Of a DNA stretch of 64,000 nucleotides, positions 51,752 to 63,832 are shown in pieces (position 1 is the stretch's first letter; each line of letters starts with the position of its first letter). The position numbers and the translations under genes were made by a program. The stretch lies in contig JAHFCR010000002.1 of assembly GCA_023249405.1 (NCBI GenBank), positions 1-64,000 of the forward strand. The letters are read 5' to 3'. Below the pieces are notes generated by a model. That model was not told the DNA's origin and made no database searches. It saw only the letters and a list, made by a program, of their open reading frames with translations. This DNA comes from Peptococcaceae bacterium. Its GTDB lineage: Bacteria; Bacillota; DSM-12270; Thermacetogeniales; Thermacetogeniaceae.

Positions 51752-53263
51752 TCATTCTACCATACTGCCGCTGGCGCATAAAGACGCAGCAAAGATGGGA
51801 TCAATCTCGCCGTAGAGAATATCTCCCTGTAGCAAGCGCTGCGTCCGTACCATGATCAGCCGGCCTTGCAGCTCAGGACAATCTGGCATGCCTGGACAAA
51901 CTATTCGCAGATAGTTGTCGCTCAGCCCCTCCCAGCAGCCGCACCCAGGGGGGGTGCCCAGGGAGTATTCGGATCGCCGTTCCACCAGCACCGGCAGCGT
52001 CTCCCCGATGAGGCGGCCGGCAAAGGCGGCGGCCTGCTCGTCGGCCAGCCGGCGCAGCCTGCTGCTGCGCTCATCCTTGACCTCCGGCGCTACCTGACCC
52101 GGCAGGTCCGCGGCCCTGGTGCCGGGGCGCGGTGAATACTTGAAGACGTGCAGGTCCCGGAACGGGAGGGCGGCGATAAAACGGTAGGTGCTTTCAAAGT
52201 GGCCGTCGGTCTCGCCCGGAAAGCCCACCATGACGTCGGCAGCCACGGCCACCCCCGGAAGCCGCTCCTGCACCCGGTAGAACAGGTTCCGGTAATCGGC
52301 AGTCCGGTAGGGCCGGCCCATCAGCGCCAGGATCTCGTCATCCCCGGACTGCAGGGGCAGGTGCAGGTGCCGGCAGATGCGACCCGAAGCCAGCACCTCC
52401 AGCAGTTCGGCGGTCACTTCGGCCGGCTCCACCGAACTCAGGCGGAGCCGGAACTCCCCGGGCGACTGCAGCAGCAGCCGCAGCAGAGAGGCCAGGTTGA
52501 CGCCGTCCGGCAAGTCCTTTCCATAGGCGGAGGTGTGCACACCGGTCAGCACTACCTCCCGGTACCCGGCTGCCAGCAGCTCCTTCAGCCGCTCCCGCAC
52601 CCGTTCCGGTCTCAGGCTGCGCACCGGTCCCCTGGCGAAGGGCACTATGCAGTAGGCGCAAAATTGATCGCAGCCGTCCTCGATCTTGAGAAAGGCTCTG
52701 GTGCGATCCTGGGGCCGGGGCAGCGGGAGTTCCTCGAAACCGTCTGATTGTCTCAGGGGCATCACTGTATTCAAAACAGACCCGACAGTCTGACTAGGGC
52801 CGGTTTTTTTGCCGGAGACCGAGCCAGCGTCATCTTCGACAGCCTCAGCGCCGGTCTTTGACGCAAGCCCCTGCTTGCGCCCCGCAGCCTGCTCCACCAG
52901 GTCCACGATCCGGCCCCGGTCCTGGGTGCCTACCAGCACGTCTACTCCCAGGGGCAGCACAGCCTCCGGCGCCGCCTGAGCATAGCATCCGACCGCGACA
53001 GTCACTGCCCCCGGATGATGGGCGGCAGCCCGGCGGATCATCTGCCGGGATTTATGATCGGCCAGGTGGGTGACGGTGCAAGTATTGATTATGTAAACTT
53101 CCGCCGCAGTGTCAAATCCGACGATCTCGTATCCCCGCTCCCGGAACAACTCCTGGAGAGCGGCAGTCTCCTGCTGGTTGACCTTGCAGCCGAGCGTAAA
53201 AAAGGCGGCCCTTCCGGGACGCCTGGTATCTTCCGATCCAAACTCAGACACTGGCGGCGCCAT
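51752..53263 (-). CDS. mtaB: tRNA t6A37 methylthiotransferase MtaB
   Basis: A 503-residue radical SAM enzyme that makes ms2t6A37. UPF0004 domain with TLGCKVNQQE, INTCTVTHLADHKSRQ and AVGCYAQ; radical SAM core CDQFCAYCIVPFARG; C-terminal TRAM-like part. A linker of about 50 polar residues (SKTGAEAVEDDAGSVSGKKT region) between the first two domains makes it longer than the usual 430-450. GAGGTGA precedes the ATG. Confidence 0.93.
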   Translation of the reverse strand: MAPPVSEFGSEDTRRPGRAAFFTLGCKVNQQETAALQELFRERGYEIVGFDTAAEVYIINTCTVTHLADHKSRQMIRRAAAHHPGAVTVAVGCYAQAAPEAVLPLGVDVLVGTQDRGRIVDLVEQAAGRKQGLASKTGAEAVEDDAGSVSGKKTGPSQTVGSVLNTVMPLRQSDGFEELPLPRPQDRTRAFLKIEDGCDQFCAYCIVPFARGPVRSLRPERVRERLKELLAAGYREVVLTGVHTSAYGKDLPDGVNLASLLRLLLQSPGEFRLRLSSVEPAEVTAELLEVLASGRICRHLHLPLQSGDDEILALMGRPYRTADYRNLFYRVQERLPGVAVAADVMVGFPGETDGHFESTYRFIAALPFRDLHVFKYSPRPGTRAADLPGQVAPEVKDERSSRLRRLADEQAAAFAGRLIGETLPVLVERRSEYSLGTPPGCGCWEGLSDNYLRIVCPGMPDCPELQGRLIMVRTQRLLQGDILYGEIDPIFAASLCASGSMVE

Positions 53264-53390
53264 TCAATTCACCTCAGTCGTACACCATCAGGGCCCGGCC
53301 CTCTTCCCCGCCTGCTCCTGACTATAGCCAGGATGCAAGCAGCAGAGACAGCCTAGAGCAGACTCCGGCAATCAAAACCGTTGCTACCTG

Positions 53391-54536
53391 CTATCCGATA
53401 AAGGCATCCTTCATCTTCTCAAAGAAGCCCTTGCCTCGCGACTGATACTGGTCGTCCCGTTCCAGTTCTTCGAATTGTTTCAATAAGTCCTTCTGCTTCT
53501 CGGTCAGCCGGGACGGGATCATCACGTTGATTTTGATCACCTGGTCACCGCGCCCATAGCCTTGCAGGTGAGTGACTCCCTTGCCCCGCAGGTGGAAGAC
53601 AGCCCCGGGCTGGGTTGCCTCGGGGATCTTCAGGCTGGTCTTGCCATCCAGGGTAGGAATCTCAATCTCATCCCCCAGGGTTGCCTGAACGAAGGAGATG
53701 GGGACATCGCAGATCACGTCATCCCCCTGGCGCTTGAAAAACTTGTGCGGTTTGACGTGCAGGGCTACGTAAAGATCTCCGGGCGGGCCACCTTTGGCGC
53801 CCAGTTCACCCTCCCGCCCCAGGCGCAGAGTGGAACCGTTGTCCACACCGGCGGGTATGGTCAACTTGACCTTGCGGGCTTTTTTCACCTTGCCCCGGCC
53901 CTGGCAAGCAGGGCAGGGCTTTTCGACGATCCGGCCCTCGCCGTGACACTGGTCGCAGGCCTGCACCGTCTCAAAACGCCCGAAGGCGATGGATTGGGTG
54001 ATCCGCACCTGCCCGGTGCCCTTGCACCGGGAGCAGGTGACCGGCTTTGTACCGGGCGCGGCGCCGGAACCGCCGCAGTCGTCGCAGTCCTCCCAGCGAT
54101 TGATCCTGACCTCTCTCTCCACACCGAAGGCCGCTTCTTCAAAGCTCAGATCCAGCTCCATCTGGATATCAGCCCCGCGCTGCGGTCCGCGCTGCCGCTG
54201 CTGCTGGCCGAAACCGCCAAAACCGTTGAAGAAGACGTCGAACAGGTCGCCAAACCCGCCTCCGAATCCAAAATCAGCCCCGGCATTCTGGCCGCCAAAA
54301 TCACCGTTGCCAAAACCGGCGTGGCCGAGTTGGTCGTAGCGCGCCCGTTTCTCCTGATCGCTCAGAACCTGATAGGCCTCAGCCGCTTCCTTGAACTTTT
54401 CAGCGGCCTCCTCCTTGTGCTCCGGGTTCATATCTGGATGGTACTTGCGGGCCAACTGCCGGAAGGATTTCTTGATCTCCGCCTCCGTGGCCGTCTTGCC
54501 GACCCCCAGCACCTCGTAATAATCTCTCTTGGACAA
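53391..54536 (-). CDS. dnaJ: Chaperone protein DnaJ
   Basis: A 381-residue type I J-protein: J domain with HPD ([10 protein letters not shown]), Gly/Phe region, four zinc-finger repeats ([32 protein letters not shown]) and C-terminal substrate domains. The start is TTG with AGGAG upstream. A 490-base gap with a repeat element separates it from dnaK. Confidence 0.96.
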   Translation of the reverse strand: MSKRDYYEVLGVGKTATEAEIKKSFRQLARKYHPDMNPEHKEEAAEKFKEAAEAYQVLSDQEKRARYDQLGHAGFGNGDFGGQNAGADFGFGGGFGDLFDVFFNGFGGFGQQQRQRGPQRGADIQMELDLSFEEAAFGVEREVRINRWEDCDDCGGSGAAPGTKPVTCSRCKGTGQVRITQSIAFGRFETVQACDQCHGEGRIVEKPCPACQGRGKVKKARKVKLTIPAGVDNGSTLRLGREGELGAKGGPPGDLYVALHVKPHKFFKRQGDDVICDVPISFVQATLGDEIEIPTLDGKTSLKIPEATQPGAVFHLRGKGVTHLQGYGRGDQVIKINVMIPSRLTEKQKDLLKQFEELERDDQYQSRGKGFFEKMKDAFIG

Positions 54537-54648
54537 TCAACTCACTCCTAAAAAAACCAGTGATCAGACCATAGTTCTACCTCTAACAAGATACCAGCAA
54601 TACCGCCGGCATTCAATGCCATTCTCCTGTTTCCGGGTGCCTCCTCGA

Positions 54649-54863
54649 ATAAACAAATTCTTGATTCAGGCGGGGTTAAAACCCCGCCTGAATCTGCTCT
54701 GAAAATAAACAATTTTCATTCTCTGATGACGCCGCCGGGCGGCGTGATGTCTTAGAAGATGTTATCCCGCCCCACCCAGAGGGTACCCGGGCACCCAGCT
54801 TAGCGCCGCTTATCTCCCGCTTCAAGAAGCGGGGGTCTTAGCGGCGGTTAGCTATCGGATAAA
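54649..54863. repeat. Hairpin-rich repeat element, copy 1
   Basis: A 215-bp element that recurs at 63597-63797. It begins ATAAACAAATTCTTGATTCAG and ends GTTAGCTATCGGATAAA. It contains a perfect 15-bp stem (54663-54677 with 54680-54694), a CGCCGCC/GGCGGCG stem (about 54727) and a CTCCCGCTT/AAGCGGGGG stem near the end. It lies in the dnaK-dnaJ gap (54537-55025), which has no gene. Confidence 0.85.
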
Positions 54864-55025
54864 AGCGGGAGGCGCCAATGCAACTACAATACCGCCTACA
54901 TTATATTCAACAGCATGCTGCTTCTCCAATGGTTATCCGCTCTAATATCCCCCAACGGGGGAAGAAGAATGGCTAAGCCCTTGATAGCAATTGCTAAACT
55001 TCAGAGGAAAAACTCCCCCCTGAAG

Positions 55026-56891
55026 CTAAGAATCTTGTTGATGTTCGTCGTCCACAACCTTGTAATCGGCGTCCACCGTCGGTCCGCCGTCAGCCTCGCC
55101 CGTCTCCTGGGCGCCGCCGGCCTGGCCGCCCTCGCCCCCTGGGGCCTGTTGCCCGGCATTGGCCTGCTGATAGATCTTGGAGGTGAGATCGTAGAGCACC
55201 TTGGTCAGACTCTCGGTCTTCTGCTTGATCAGGTCCAGGTCCTGCCCCTCCATGGCCTTCTTCAACTCATCCTTGGCCTCGTTGATCTTGCCGGCATCCC
55301 CTTCGGGCACCTTGTCGCCCAGGTCCTTGAGGGTCTTCTCCGTCTGGTAGATCAGGCTGTCCGCCTGGTTGCGGGTCTCAGCGGCGGTTTTCTTCTTGCT
55401 ATCCTCTTCGGCAAACTGCTCGGCATCCTTCACCATTTTCTTGATCTCGTCCTCGTTCAGGTTGGTGGATGCGGTGATGGTGATCGCCTGTTCCTTGCCG
55501 GTGCCCATATCCTTGGCGGTGACGTGGACGATGCCGTTGACGTCGATGTCAAACTTGACCTCGATCTGCGGCACTCCTCGCGGCGCCGGGGCGATCCCAG
55601 ACAGTTGGAACCGGCCAAGGGTCTTGTTGTCCCCGGCCATGCCCCGCTCACCCTGGAGCACGTGGACGTCGACGCTGGTCTGCATGTCGGCGGCGGTGGT
55701 GAACATCTGGCTCTTGGAGGTGGGAATGGTGGTGTTGCGTTCGATGGTCCGGGTCATCACGCCGCCCATGGTCTCGATCCCGAGGGACAGCGGCGTCACG
55801 TCCAGCAGAACGATGTCCTTGACCTCGCCGGCCAGCACCCCGGCCTGGATGGCGGCGCCCAGGGCCACCACCTCGTCCGGGTTGATCCCCTTATGCGGCT
55901 CCTTGCCCAACAGGTTGCGGATCTTCTCCACCACCATCGGTACCCGGGTGGAACCGCCCACCAGCAGCACCCGGTTGATATCCTTGGGCTCCAGACCGGC
56001 ATCCGCCAGGGCCTGTTTGGTGGGGCCGATGGTCTTGTCGACCAGGTCCTCGATCAGTTCCTCCAGTTTCGCCCTGGTCAGAGTGATCTCCAGGTGCTGC
56101 GGCCCATCGGCGGTGGCAGTGATAAAAGGCAGGCTGATGGACGACTGCGTCACTCCGGACAGTTCATGCTTGGCCTTTTCGGCGGCATCCCTCAGGCGCT
56201 GCAGAGCCATCCGGTCCTTGGACAGGTCGATCCCGCTGCTCTTCTTGAATTCGGCCACCAGGTAATTGACGACTCGCTCATCGAAGTCATCACCGCCCAG
56301 GAAGTTGTTCCCGTTGGTGGCCTTGACCTCAAAGACTCCTTCCCCCAGTTCCAGGATGGAGACGTCGAAGGTGCCCCCGCCCAGGTCGAACACCAGGACG
56401 GTGTGGTCCTCGCTCTTGTCGATACCATAGGCCAGAGCGGCGGCAGTCGGCTCGTTGATGATCCGCAGCACGTCCAGGCCGGCGATGCGCCCGGCATCCT
56501 TGGTCGCCTGGCGCTGGCTGTCGGTGAAGTAGGCGGGGGTGGTGATCACCGCCTGAGTGACCTTCTCGCCAAGGTAGGCCTCCGCATCCGCCTTCAGCTT
56601 CTGAAGAATCATGGCGGAGATCTCCTGGGGCGTGTATTCATTATTGTCTATGTGAACGCGGTAGTCGCTGCCCATTTTCCTCTTGATCGAGCGAATGGTG
56701 CGGTCCGAGTTGGTGATCGCCTGCCGCTTGGCGATCTCACCGACCAGGCGCTCCCCATTTTTTGTGAATGCCACCACCGAGGGTGTGGTTCTGTTTCCCT
56801 CTGCATTCGGAATTACCACCGCCTGGCCGCCTTCCATGATAGCCACGCAGGAGTTGGTGGTTCCCAGGTCAATTCCGATTACTTTGCCCAA
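55026..56891 (-). CDS. dnaK: Chaperone protein DnaK
   Basis: A 621-residue Hsp70: [63 protein letters not shown], substrate domain and acidic C-terminal lid. I chose the TTG at 56891, giving the canonical [14 protein letters not shown], with AGGAGG nine bases upstream; the ATG at 56900 abuts the site. The stress operon runs hrcA, chaperonin, grpE, dnaK, dnaJ. Confidence 0.97.
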   Translation of the reverse strand: MGKVIGIDLGTTNSCVAIMEGGQAVVIPNAEGNRTTPSVVAFTKNGERLVGEIAKRQAITNSDRTIRSIKRKMGSDYRVHIDNNEYTPQEISAMILQKLKADAEAYLGEKVTQAVITTPAYFTDSQRQATKDAGRIAGLDVLRIINEPTAAALAYGIDKSEDHTVLVFDLGGGTFDVSILELGEGVFEVKATNGNNFLGGDDFDERVVNYLVAEFKKSSGIDLSKDRMALQRLRDAAEKAKHELSGVTQSSISLPFITATADGPQHLEITLTRAKLEELIEDLVDKTIGPTKQALADAGLEPKDINRVLLVGGSTRVPMVVEKIRNLLGKEPHKGINPDEVVALGAAIQAGVLAGEVKDIVLLDVTPLSLGIETMGGVMTRTIERNTTIPTSKSQMFTTAADMQTSVDVHVLQGERGMAGDNKTLGRFQLSGIAPAPRGVPQIEVKFDIDVNGIVHVTAKDMGTGKEQAITITASTNLNEDEIKKMVKDAEQFAEEDSKKKTAAETRNQADSLIYQTEKTLKDLGDKVPEGDAGKINEAKDELKKAMEGQDLDLIKQKTESLTKVLYDLTSKIYQQANAGQQAPGGEGGQAGGAQETGEADGGPTVDADYKVVDDEHQQDS

Positions 56892-56948
56892 TGCCTTCAT
56901 CCTCCTCTATAAATTATATGTGCTCTCACCCGTCAAATCCGGGTATGT

Positions 56949-57542
56949 TCAAACTTCGGCAAAATCGTCAAGGGATGGGCGTTTGGCCACCCTCACCAGG
57001 GCCGGGCGCAGGACCTTGCCGTTCAGCAGATAGCCCTTCTGCACCTCTTCAATGACGGTTCCCTCGGGAAGATCGTCGGCCTCCACCTGTTCGAAGGCCT
57101 CATGCCTGGCGGGGTCGAAGGGCTGGCCGGCCGCTCCCATCAGTTGTGCCCCCGATTGCTCCAGCACATGCCATAACTGACGGTGGATCATATCGATGCC
57201 GGTCACCACATTCTCAGGAAACGCCGTTCTGGCGCTGGCCAGGGCCCGCTCGAAATTATCCAGTACCGGCAGCAGTTCACCGATCAGGCGCTCCGCCGCG
57301 GTCTTACGAACATCCTCCAATTCCTGCCGCGTCCGGCGGCGGAAGTTGTCAAAGTCGGCCGCCAGGCGCAGGTACCGCTGTAGGGCCTCCTCCAGTTCTT
57401 TTTGCTTGGCATCAAGCTGTTCGTTCAGTTCATTGACATTATTTTCTGGACCGGGCGCCGGCGCCACACCTTCCACGCCGGCAGGTTCCGGTTGACGTCG
57501 CTCTTCTGACTGTCCCTGAATATCCTCTGTCTCCTGGTTCAA
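56949..57542 (-). CDS. grpE: Nucleotide exchange factor GrpE
   Basis: A 197-residue GrpE: acidic/Pro-rich N-terminus, long coiled coil (ELNEQLDAKQKELEEALQRY), YLRLAADFDNFRRRTRQE, and C-terminal beta domain with PFDPARHEAFEQVEADD, GTVIEEVQKGYLLNGKVLRP. TTG start overlaps the chaperonin stop. Confidence 0.96.
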   Translation of the reverse strand: MNQETEDIQGQSEERRQPEPAGVEGVAPAPGPENNVNELNEQLDAKQKELEEALQRYLRLAADFDNFRRRTRQELEDVRKTAAERLIGELLPVLDNFERALASARTAFPENVVTGIDMIHRQLWHVLEQSGAQLMGAAGQPFDPARHEAFEQVEADDLPEGTVIEEVQKGYLLNGKVLRPALVRVAKRPSLDDFAEV

Positions 57543-59131
57543 AAGTCATCCCCTCTTTTCGGCATAGAATCAAGGCGCTGGTCGGCCACGCCCGCATTAG
57601 CGGGCGCTCTTTTCTTAATGATCGTATCGATGCGCAGGACCGCCTGAGCCAGTTCACCGGCCGCCCGCAGGGCGTTGGTCTTCACCGGCAGCGGGTCGAT
57701 GATGCCCAGCTCCCAGAGGTTGACCAGGGCGCCACTGTCGCAGTCGATGCCCAGGCAGTCGCTCTCTGCAGCGATCTGGGCGGAGACGGCATCTCCGAGC
57801 TTTTCCAGGGGGTTGAATCCGGCATTGGCGACGATCTGGGTAAAGGTACGTTTCAGGGCAGCGCCCACGCATTCCACCCCGTAGGCAGTCATCCCTTTAA
57901 GCCCCGGCTTTACGGCCTCCAGGTCGCGCCCGACCGCCAACTCCACTGTCCCGCCGCCAGGGACCACTCCCCCGTTCAATGCCGCCTGGACAGCGCTGGC
58001 GGCGTCCTTGGCGATCCGTTCCCGTTCGCCCAGCACCTCTTCAGTGGCTGCGCCCACCAGCACCGTAGCGCAAGGCTTCCCGCCCCCGCCCTCGATCCGG
58101 AACTGCTCCCGCTTCTCATCCTCCCAGGCACGCCGCGCCCGGCCGAGGTATCTGGCCAATTCCACCGGACTCTTCTTCAAGGCGGTGCGCTTGACCGGCC
58201 AGGCCCCGGTATGCTCTGCCGCACGGCGCCACTCCCGGGTGGCCACCCGGGACAGGGCGATCACCCCGGCATCAGCCAGCATCTCCCCGGCAGTGTCGTC
58301 AATCCTGCGGTCCACCAGGATCAGGCTGACTCCCATCCCGATGATCTTGGCTATGTTGTCATGAAATTCAGCCTCCAGAGCCAGGTAACGGTTGAAGCCG
58401 GCCTCGGTGGCCAGGGCGCCCTCATCTAGCTCCTCCGGGGCCAGGGCATCGTCGATGACCAGTACCCGGGGTGCCTCCATGCTGACCGGCATCTGCTTGT
58501 GCCAGCGGCCGCGACCGATCAGCACCCCTTCGAAAACATCACTGTCCACACCGGCAGCGGCAAAGACCGAGTCCCTCAGCTTGAAGCCGGGGTCGCCCAG
58601 CTTCTCCGGGCCGACCAGCAGGGCCGCCTGGACCACCAGATCGGCAATCTCCCCGTTGCCCCGGCCGGAGACCAGGGCCACCTTGCGCAGCAGGGGATCC
58701 TCGCACCCCCGCACCGGACGCTTCCGCCGATCAAAGGATTCCAGCGCCCGCCCGATACCGATCTGCAGACCCTCGATCACATGAGCCACGGGTACCCCGC
58801 GCAGCACCTGGTTCAGACCCTCGCTGACCAGAGCGCCGGCCCAGACGGTGGCGGTGGTGGTGCCATCGCCGACCTCCTTCTCCTGGGCGCGAGCGGTGTT
58901 GATCAGCATCTTGGCGGCGGGATGGGTGGCTTCCATCTCCTCGAGAATGGTGACCCCGTCGTTGGTGACGGTGACCGTTCCGAACCGGTCAACCAGCATG
59001 GTATCCAGGCCCTTGGGGCCCAGGGTGCCTTCGATCGCCGCAGCCACCGCCTGTACGGCGCCGGCGTTGGTCATCAAGGCAGCAAGGCGCTGGTCGACCT
59101 CCTTGCCGTCGGTTACTTGCTTAATATTCAA
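57539..59131 (-). CDS. Group III (archaeal-like) chaperonin
   Basis: A 530-residue HSP60 homologue of the thermosome/CCT type, not GroEL: TLGPKGLDTMLVDRFGTVTV, TNDGVTILEEMEATHPAAK, EVGDGTTTATVWAGALV and the C-terminal GGVVPGGGTVELAVG, with an apical segment that could form a built-in lid as in group II. Bacterial members were reported in a few Firmicutes (Carboxydothermus and relatives), placed in the dnaK operon as here, between hrcA and grpE. The TTG start has AGGTGG seven bases upstream. Under CIRCE/HrcA control. Confidence 0.93.
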   Translation of the reverse strand: MNIKQVTDGKEVDQRLAALMTNAGAVQAVAAAIEGTLGPKGLDTMLVDRFGTVTVTNDGVTILEEMEATHPAAKMLINTARAQEKEVGDGTTTATVWAGALVSEGLNQVLRGVPVAHVIEGLQIGIGRALESFDRRKRPVRGCEDPLLRKVALVSGRGNGEIADLVVQAALLVGPEKLGDPGFKLRDSVFAAAGVDSDVFEGVLIGRGRWHKQMPVSMEAPRVLVIDDALAPEELDEGALATEAGFNRYLALEAEFHDNIAKIIGMGVSLILVDRRIDDTAGEMLADAGVIALSRVATREWRRAAEHTGAWPVKRTALKKSPVELARYLGRARRAWEDEKREQFRIEGGGGKPCATVLVGAATEEVLGERERIAKDAASAVQAALNGGVVPGGGTVELAVGRDLEAVKPGLKGMTAYGVECVGAALKRTFTQIVANAGFNPLEKLGDAVSAQIAAESDCLGIDCDSGALVNLWELGIIDPLPVKTNALRAAGELAQAVLRIDTIIKKRAPANAGVADQRLDSMPKRGDDF

Positions 59132-59295
59132 GCCTGTGCCACCTTTCCCGCTGTTGCCGGCATTGATCCGTTCAGTATAGCCATTTTTTATTATATATCA
59201 TTGACCAGTCTGGTTGCCCTTAACCACAATTATCCTCAGCCAAATCCGGTCACACCAAAACCAACCCGCGGCCGGTAGGTAATACGCAGGCTGGC

Positions 59296-60333
59296 TTAGA
59301 AGCAATTGCCGGAACTGGACAGGAATGCCGAGAGCGACTGGGTGATGCACTCCACTACAGTGCTGGCCCGGGCATAGTTCATGCGCACCGGGCCCAACAG
59401 GCCCATGGCTCCCACGATATTGCCGCCCAACATGTACACTGCGGTGATCACCCCGCAGTCCTGCACCTGGCCCTGCCGGTTCTCCCTGCCGATGCGCACC
59501 GTAATCCCCTCATGGTTGGCATCCGACAGGATCTCGCGCAGGGTCTGCTCGCTCTCGACCAGTTCCAGCAGCTTGCGCACCTGCTGAATATCCTGGTATT
59601 CCGGCTGTTTGAGGACATTGCGGGTACCGCCCAGGTACAACCCGTCCGAGTGCTCACTGGTATTCAGGGATTCCATGACCTCCAGCACGTAATCGACCAG
59701 CAGGCGCTGTCTGCTGAGTTCCTGGTAGATGCTGCTCAGCACCGTGCGGGTAATCTGCGAGAAGGTCAGGCCCCGGAAGTGTTCATTCAAGACTCCCGCC
59801 ACCTGCTCCAGGTCCTCTCCCGTTACCGGAAAACTGAAGTCCACCAGCTTGCTCTCCACCCAGCCGGTCTCGCTGATGATCACCATCAGGGCGCGCTGCG
59901 GCGCCAGGGCGATCAGCTGCACCTGCTGCAGGGCAGAACGCTCCAATTGGGGGCCGGAAAAAAAGACCAGATAATCGGTGAGCCGGGTTACCAGTTTGAT
60001 CGTATGCTGTACCGTGAGCGCCAGCTCGTGCGCCTGCCGGGCAAAGACAGTGTGGATCTGGCCCTCTTCGTCCTCTGTCAGCTCACTTCTTCGCATCAGC
60101 CGGTCTACGTAGTAGCGGTAACCTTGCTGGGATGGAATACGGCCGGAAGAGGTATGGGGCTGTTCGATCAATCCCATCTCCTCCAGGTCTGCCATTTCGT
60201 TGCGAATGGTGGCCGGACTAACGCCGAGTTGATACTTGCGGGCAATTGTCCTGGAACTGACCGGTTCCGCGGAGATGATATGATCCTCGACCACCGCTTC
60301 CAGAACCTGCTGCTTTCTCTGGTTTAGCTGCAT
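59296..60333 (-). CDS. hrcA: Heat-inducible repressor HrcA
   Basis: A 345-residue repressor of class I heat-shock genes: winged helix (VSSRTIARKYQLGVSPATIRNE), DLEEMGLIEQPHTSSGRIPS and the C-terminal GAMGLLGPVRMNYARASTVV. It binds CIRCE, found 23 bases upstream. First gene of the chaperone operon. Confidence 0.96.
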   Translation of the reverse strand: MQLNQRKQQVLEAVVEDHIISAEPVSSRTIARKYQLGVSPATIRNEMADLEEMGLIEQPHTSSGRIPSQQGYRYYVDRLMRRSELTEDEEGQIHTVFARQAHELALTVQHTIKLVTRLTDYLVFFSGPQLERSALQQVQLIALAPQRALMVIISETGWVESKLVDFSFPVTGEDLEQVAGVLNEHFRGLTFSQITRTVLSSIYQELSRQRLLVDYVLEVMESLNTSEHSDGLYLGGTRNVLKQPEYQDIQQVRKLLELVESEQTLREILSDANHEGITVRIGRENRQGQVQDCGVITAVYMLGGNIVGAMGLLGPVRMNYARASTVVECITQSLSAFLSSSGNCF

Positions 60334-60355
60334 CGGCGCCCCCTTCTCCCTGGTA

Positions 60356-60382
60356 TTAGCACTCTACACGGCAGAGTGCTAA
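60356..60382. promoter_or_regulatory. CIRCE operator
   Basis: A perfect TTAGCACTC-N9-GAGTGCTAA inverted repeat, identical to the CIRCE consensus, lies directly upstream of hrcA. It is the binding site for HrcA and controls the hrcA-chaperonin-grpE-dnaK transcript. Confidence 0.97.
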
Positions 60383-60443
60383 TAATCTGAGATCAACATA
60401 CCACCGCCCACATTTTTTGTCAATAGGAGCCCAGCAAACCGGG

Positions 60444-61694
60444 CTAGATGAAATGAGACAGCACGTAGTTGGATAGCAACAGTCCCCTTTCCGTGAGAAA
60501 CACCGCCTGATCGCTGGCGGCCATCAGGCCATCCCCGGTCATGACCTCCAACTGCTCCCCGTAGAAAAATTCAAAAGGGTGACCGAACCGGGCCTGAAAA
60601 GCGGCGCGGTCAAGCCCGCCGGTCAAGCGCAGTCCCATCATCACCGTATCCGCCCGCTCCTGCAGGACGGTCTCCCGCTCCTCCCAGGCCCGGGGCCGCT
60701 CCCCCCGGTCCACCGCAGCCATATAAGCCTCGATATCATCATAATTGGCATATCGGACCATACCGTTTTCTGATGCCGGAGGCCTGCCCCCCGGCATCAG
60801 ATCTGTCTTTGGCAAATCTTTTTCCTGTCTCTGACCTCCTGCCTCTGACCTCCGAATATACCCGGCGGCGCCCGCCCCCAAGGCCAGGTAGGGCTCGTTC
60901 CACCAGTAGGCCAGGTTGTGGCGGCTCTCCCGGCCAGGCCGGGCATAGTTGGAGATCTCGTAGCGCCTGAGGCCGGCGGCGGAGGTGAGCCGCTGCGTCT
61001 CCGACCACATGGCCAGCTGCTCATTCTCATCGCATTCAGCCAATACCCCTGCAGTTACCGATGCCGCCAGTGGAGTGCCCGGCTCCAGCTTCAGCCCGTA
61101 GGCCGACAGGTGCTCGGGGCACAGGCTGAGGGCTTGCTCCAGGTTTTCTCTCCAGGCAGCCGCGGTCTGGCCCGGCAGGCCGTAGATCAGGTCCAGGCTG
61201 AGGTTGTCGAAGCCTGCCGCCCGGGCATCCCGGCAAGCGGCATAGATGTCCGCCACGCCATGCACCCGGCCGAGCAGTTGCAGTTCCAGGGCATTAAAGG
61301 ATTGGGCGCCCAGTGAGAGACGGTTGAAACCGGCCCGGCGCAGTTCCGTCAGCCTGGCCTGATCAACTGTGGCCGGGTTGGCTTCCACGGTGATCTCGAT
61401 CTCATCAGCCCAGTGAAACTGCAGTTTCAATGATTTCAGAAGGGAGCATAATGCAGGTGGGTCGATAACGGTGGGAGTGCCGCCGCCAAAATAGATGGAG
61501 CGCAGGCTTGACCCGGGAGCGGGCGCCCGCCTGGCGGGCGCGGCTGCCGCCAGTTCGAGTTCCCGGCGCAGGGAATCGAGGTAGTCATGGACCAGCCTGT
61601 CTCCTGCAGTGCCCGGCGGCAAGGGCTGTGAGTTGAAAGCACAGTAGCGGCATTTATGCAGGCAGAAGGGAATGTGCAGATATAGGGCGAGCAT
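60444..61694 (-). CDS. hemW: Heme chaperone/coproporphyrinogen oxidase-like HemW
   Basis: A 416-residue radical SAM protein: YLHIPFCLHKCRYCAFNS, FGGGTPTVI, SLGAQSFNALELQLLGRVH, LDLIYGLPGQT and a C-terminal HemN-like domain. Between LGAGAAGYI and VRYANYDD there is an insert of about 30 polar residues not seen in typical HemW, encoded by a repeat-like sequence. I chose the ATG at 61694 with AAGGAG eight bases upstream; the longer open frame overlaps lepA. Confidence 0.93.
   Translation of the reverse strand: MLALYLHIPFCLHKCRYCAFNSQPLPPGTAGDRLVHDYLDSLRRELELAAAAPARRAPAPGSSLRSIYFGGGTPTVIDPPALCSLLKSLKLQFHWADEIEITVEANPATVDQARLTELRRAGFNRLSLGAQSFNALELQLLGRVHGVADIYAACRDARAAGFDNLSLDLIYGLPGQTAAAWRENLEQALSLCPEHLSAYGLKLEPGTPLAASVTAGVLAECDENEQLAMWSETQRLTSAAGLRRYEISNYARPGRESRHNLAYWWNEPYLALGAGAAGYIRRSEAGGQRQEKDLPKTDLMPGGRPPASENGMVRYANYDDIEAYMAAVDRGERPRAWEERETVLQERADTVMMGLRLTGGLDRAAFQARFGHPFEFFYGEQLEVMTGDGLMAASDQAVFLTERGLLLSNYVLSHFI
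60764..60857. repeat. Repeat-like in-frame insertion in hemW
   Basis: A segment of roughly 90 bases holds a perfect 10-bp inverted repeat (CTGATGCCGG with CCGGCATCAG, about 60769-60800) and near-duplicate GGAGGTCAGAG units (about 60829-60857). It interrupts the conserved HemW sequence without breaking the frame. Confidence 0.65.
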
Positions 61695-61699
61695 CCGGG

Positions 61700-63502
<1,803 letters not shown>

Positions 63503-63596
63503 GTCTGAGCACACCTACTAAGGTTATAGCATACGTAGTCTTGACGGATGTAGCGCCCGTTTCCGATACTGATGATATCACGCTTCACCTTTAGGA

Positions 63597-63797
63597 TAAA
63601 CAATTTCTTGATTCAGACGGGGTTAAAACCCCGTCTGAATCTGCTCTGAAAATAAACAATTTTCATTCTCTGATGGCGCCGCCGGGCGGCGTGGTGTCTT
63701 AGAAGATGTTATCCCACCCAAAGGGTACCCGGCTAACCGCCGCTTGTCTCCCGCTTCAATAAGCGGGAGTCTTAGCGGCGGTTAGCTATCGGATAAA
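63597..63797. repeat. Hairpin-rich repeat element, copy 2
   Basis: A 201-bp element matching 54649-54863 over its whole length. The first stem is again a perfect 15 bp but with an A-T pair in place of a G-C pair at the same position. The last part forms a longer perfect stem (GCTAACCGCCGCT with AGCGGCGGTTAGC) that is degraded in copy 1. It lies between lepA and the flippase gene. Confidence 0.85.
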
Positions 63798-63832
63798 CCA
63801 TATTCGGTCAGATCACACCAGGCTACTGTGCA

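Noticed and set aside
54915-56912. A 665-codon plus-strand frame opposite dnaK
   Set aside because: It mirrors the DnaK codons; DnaK is unambiguous, so the frame is a shadow.
57539-59131. Assignment of the HSP60 gene as GroEL
   Set aside because: Sequence motifs are of the thermosome/CCT type and there is no groES beside it.
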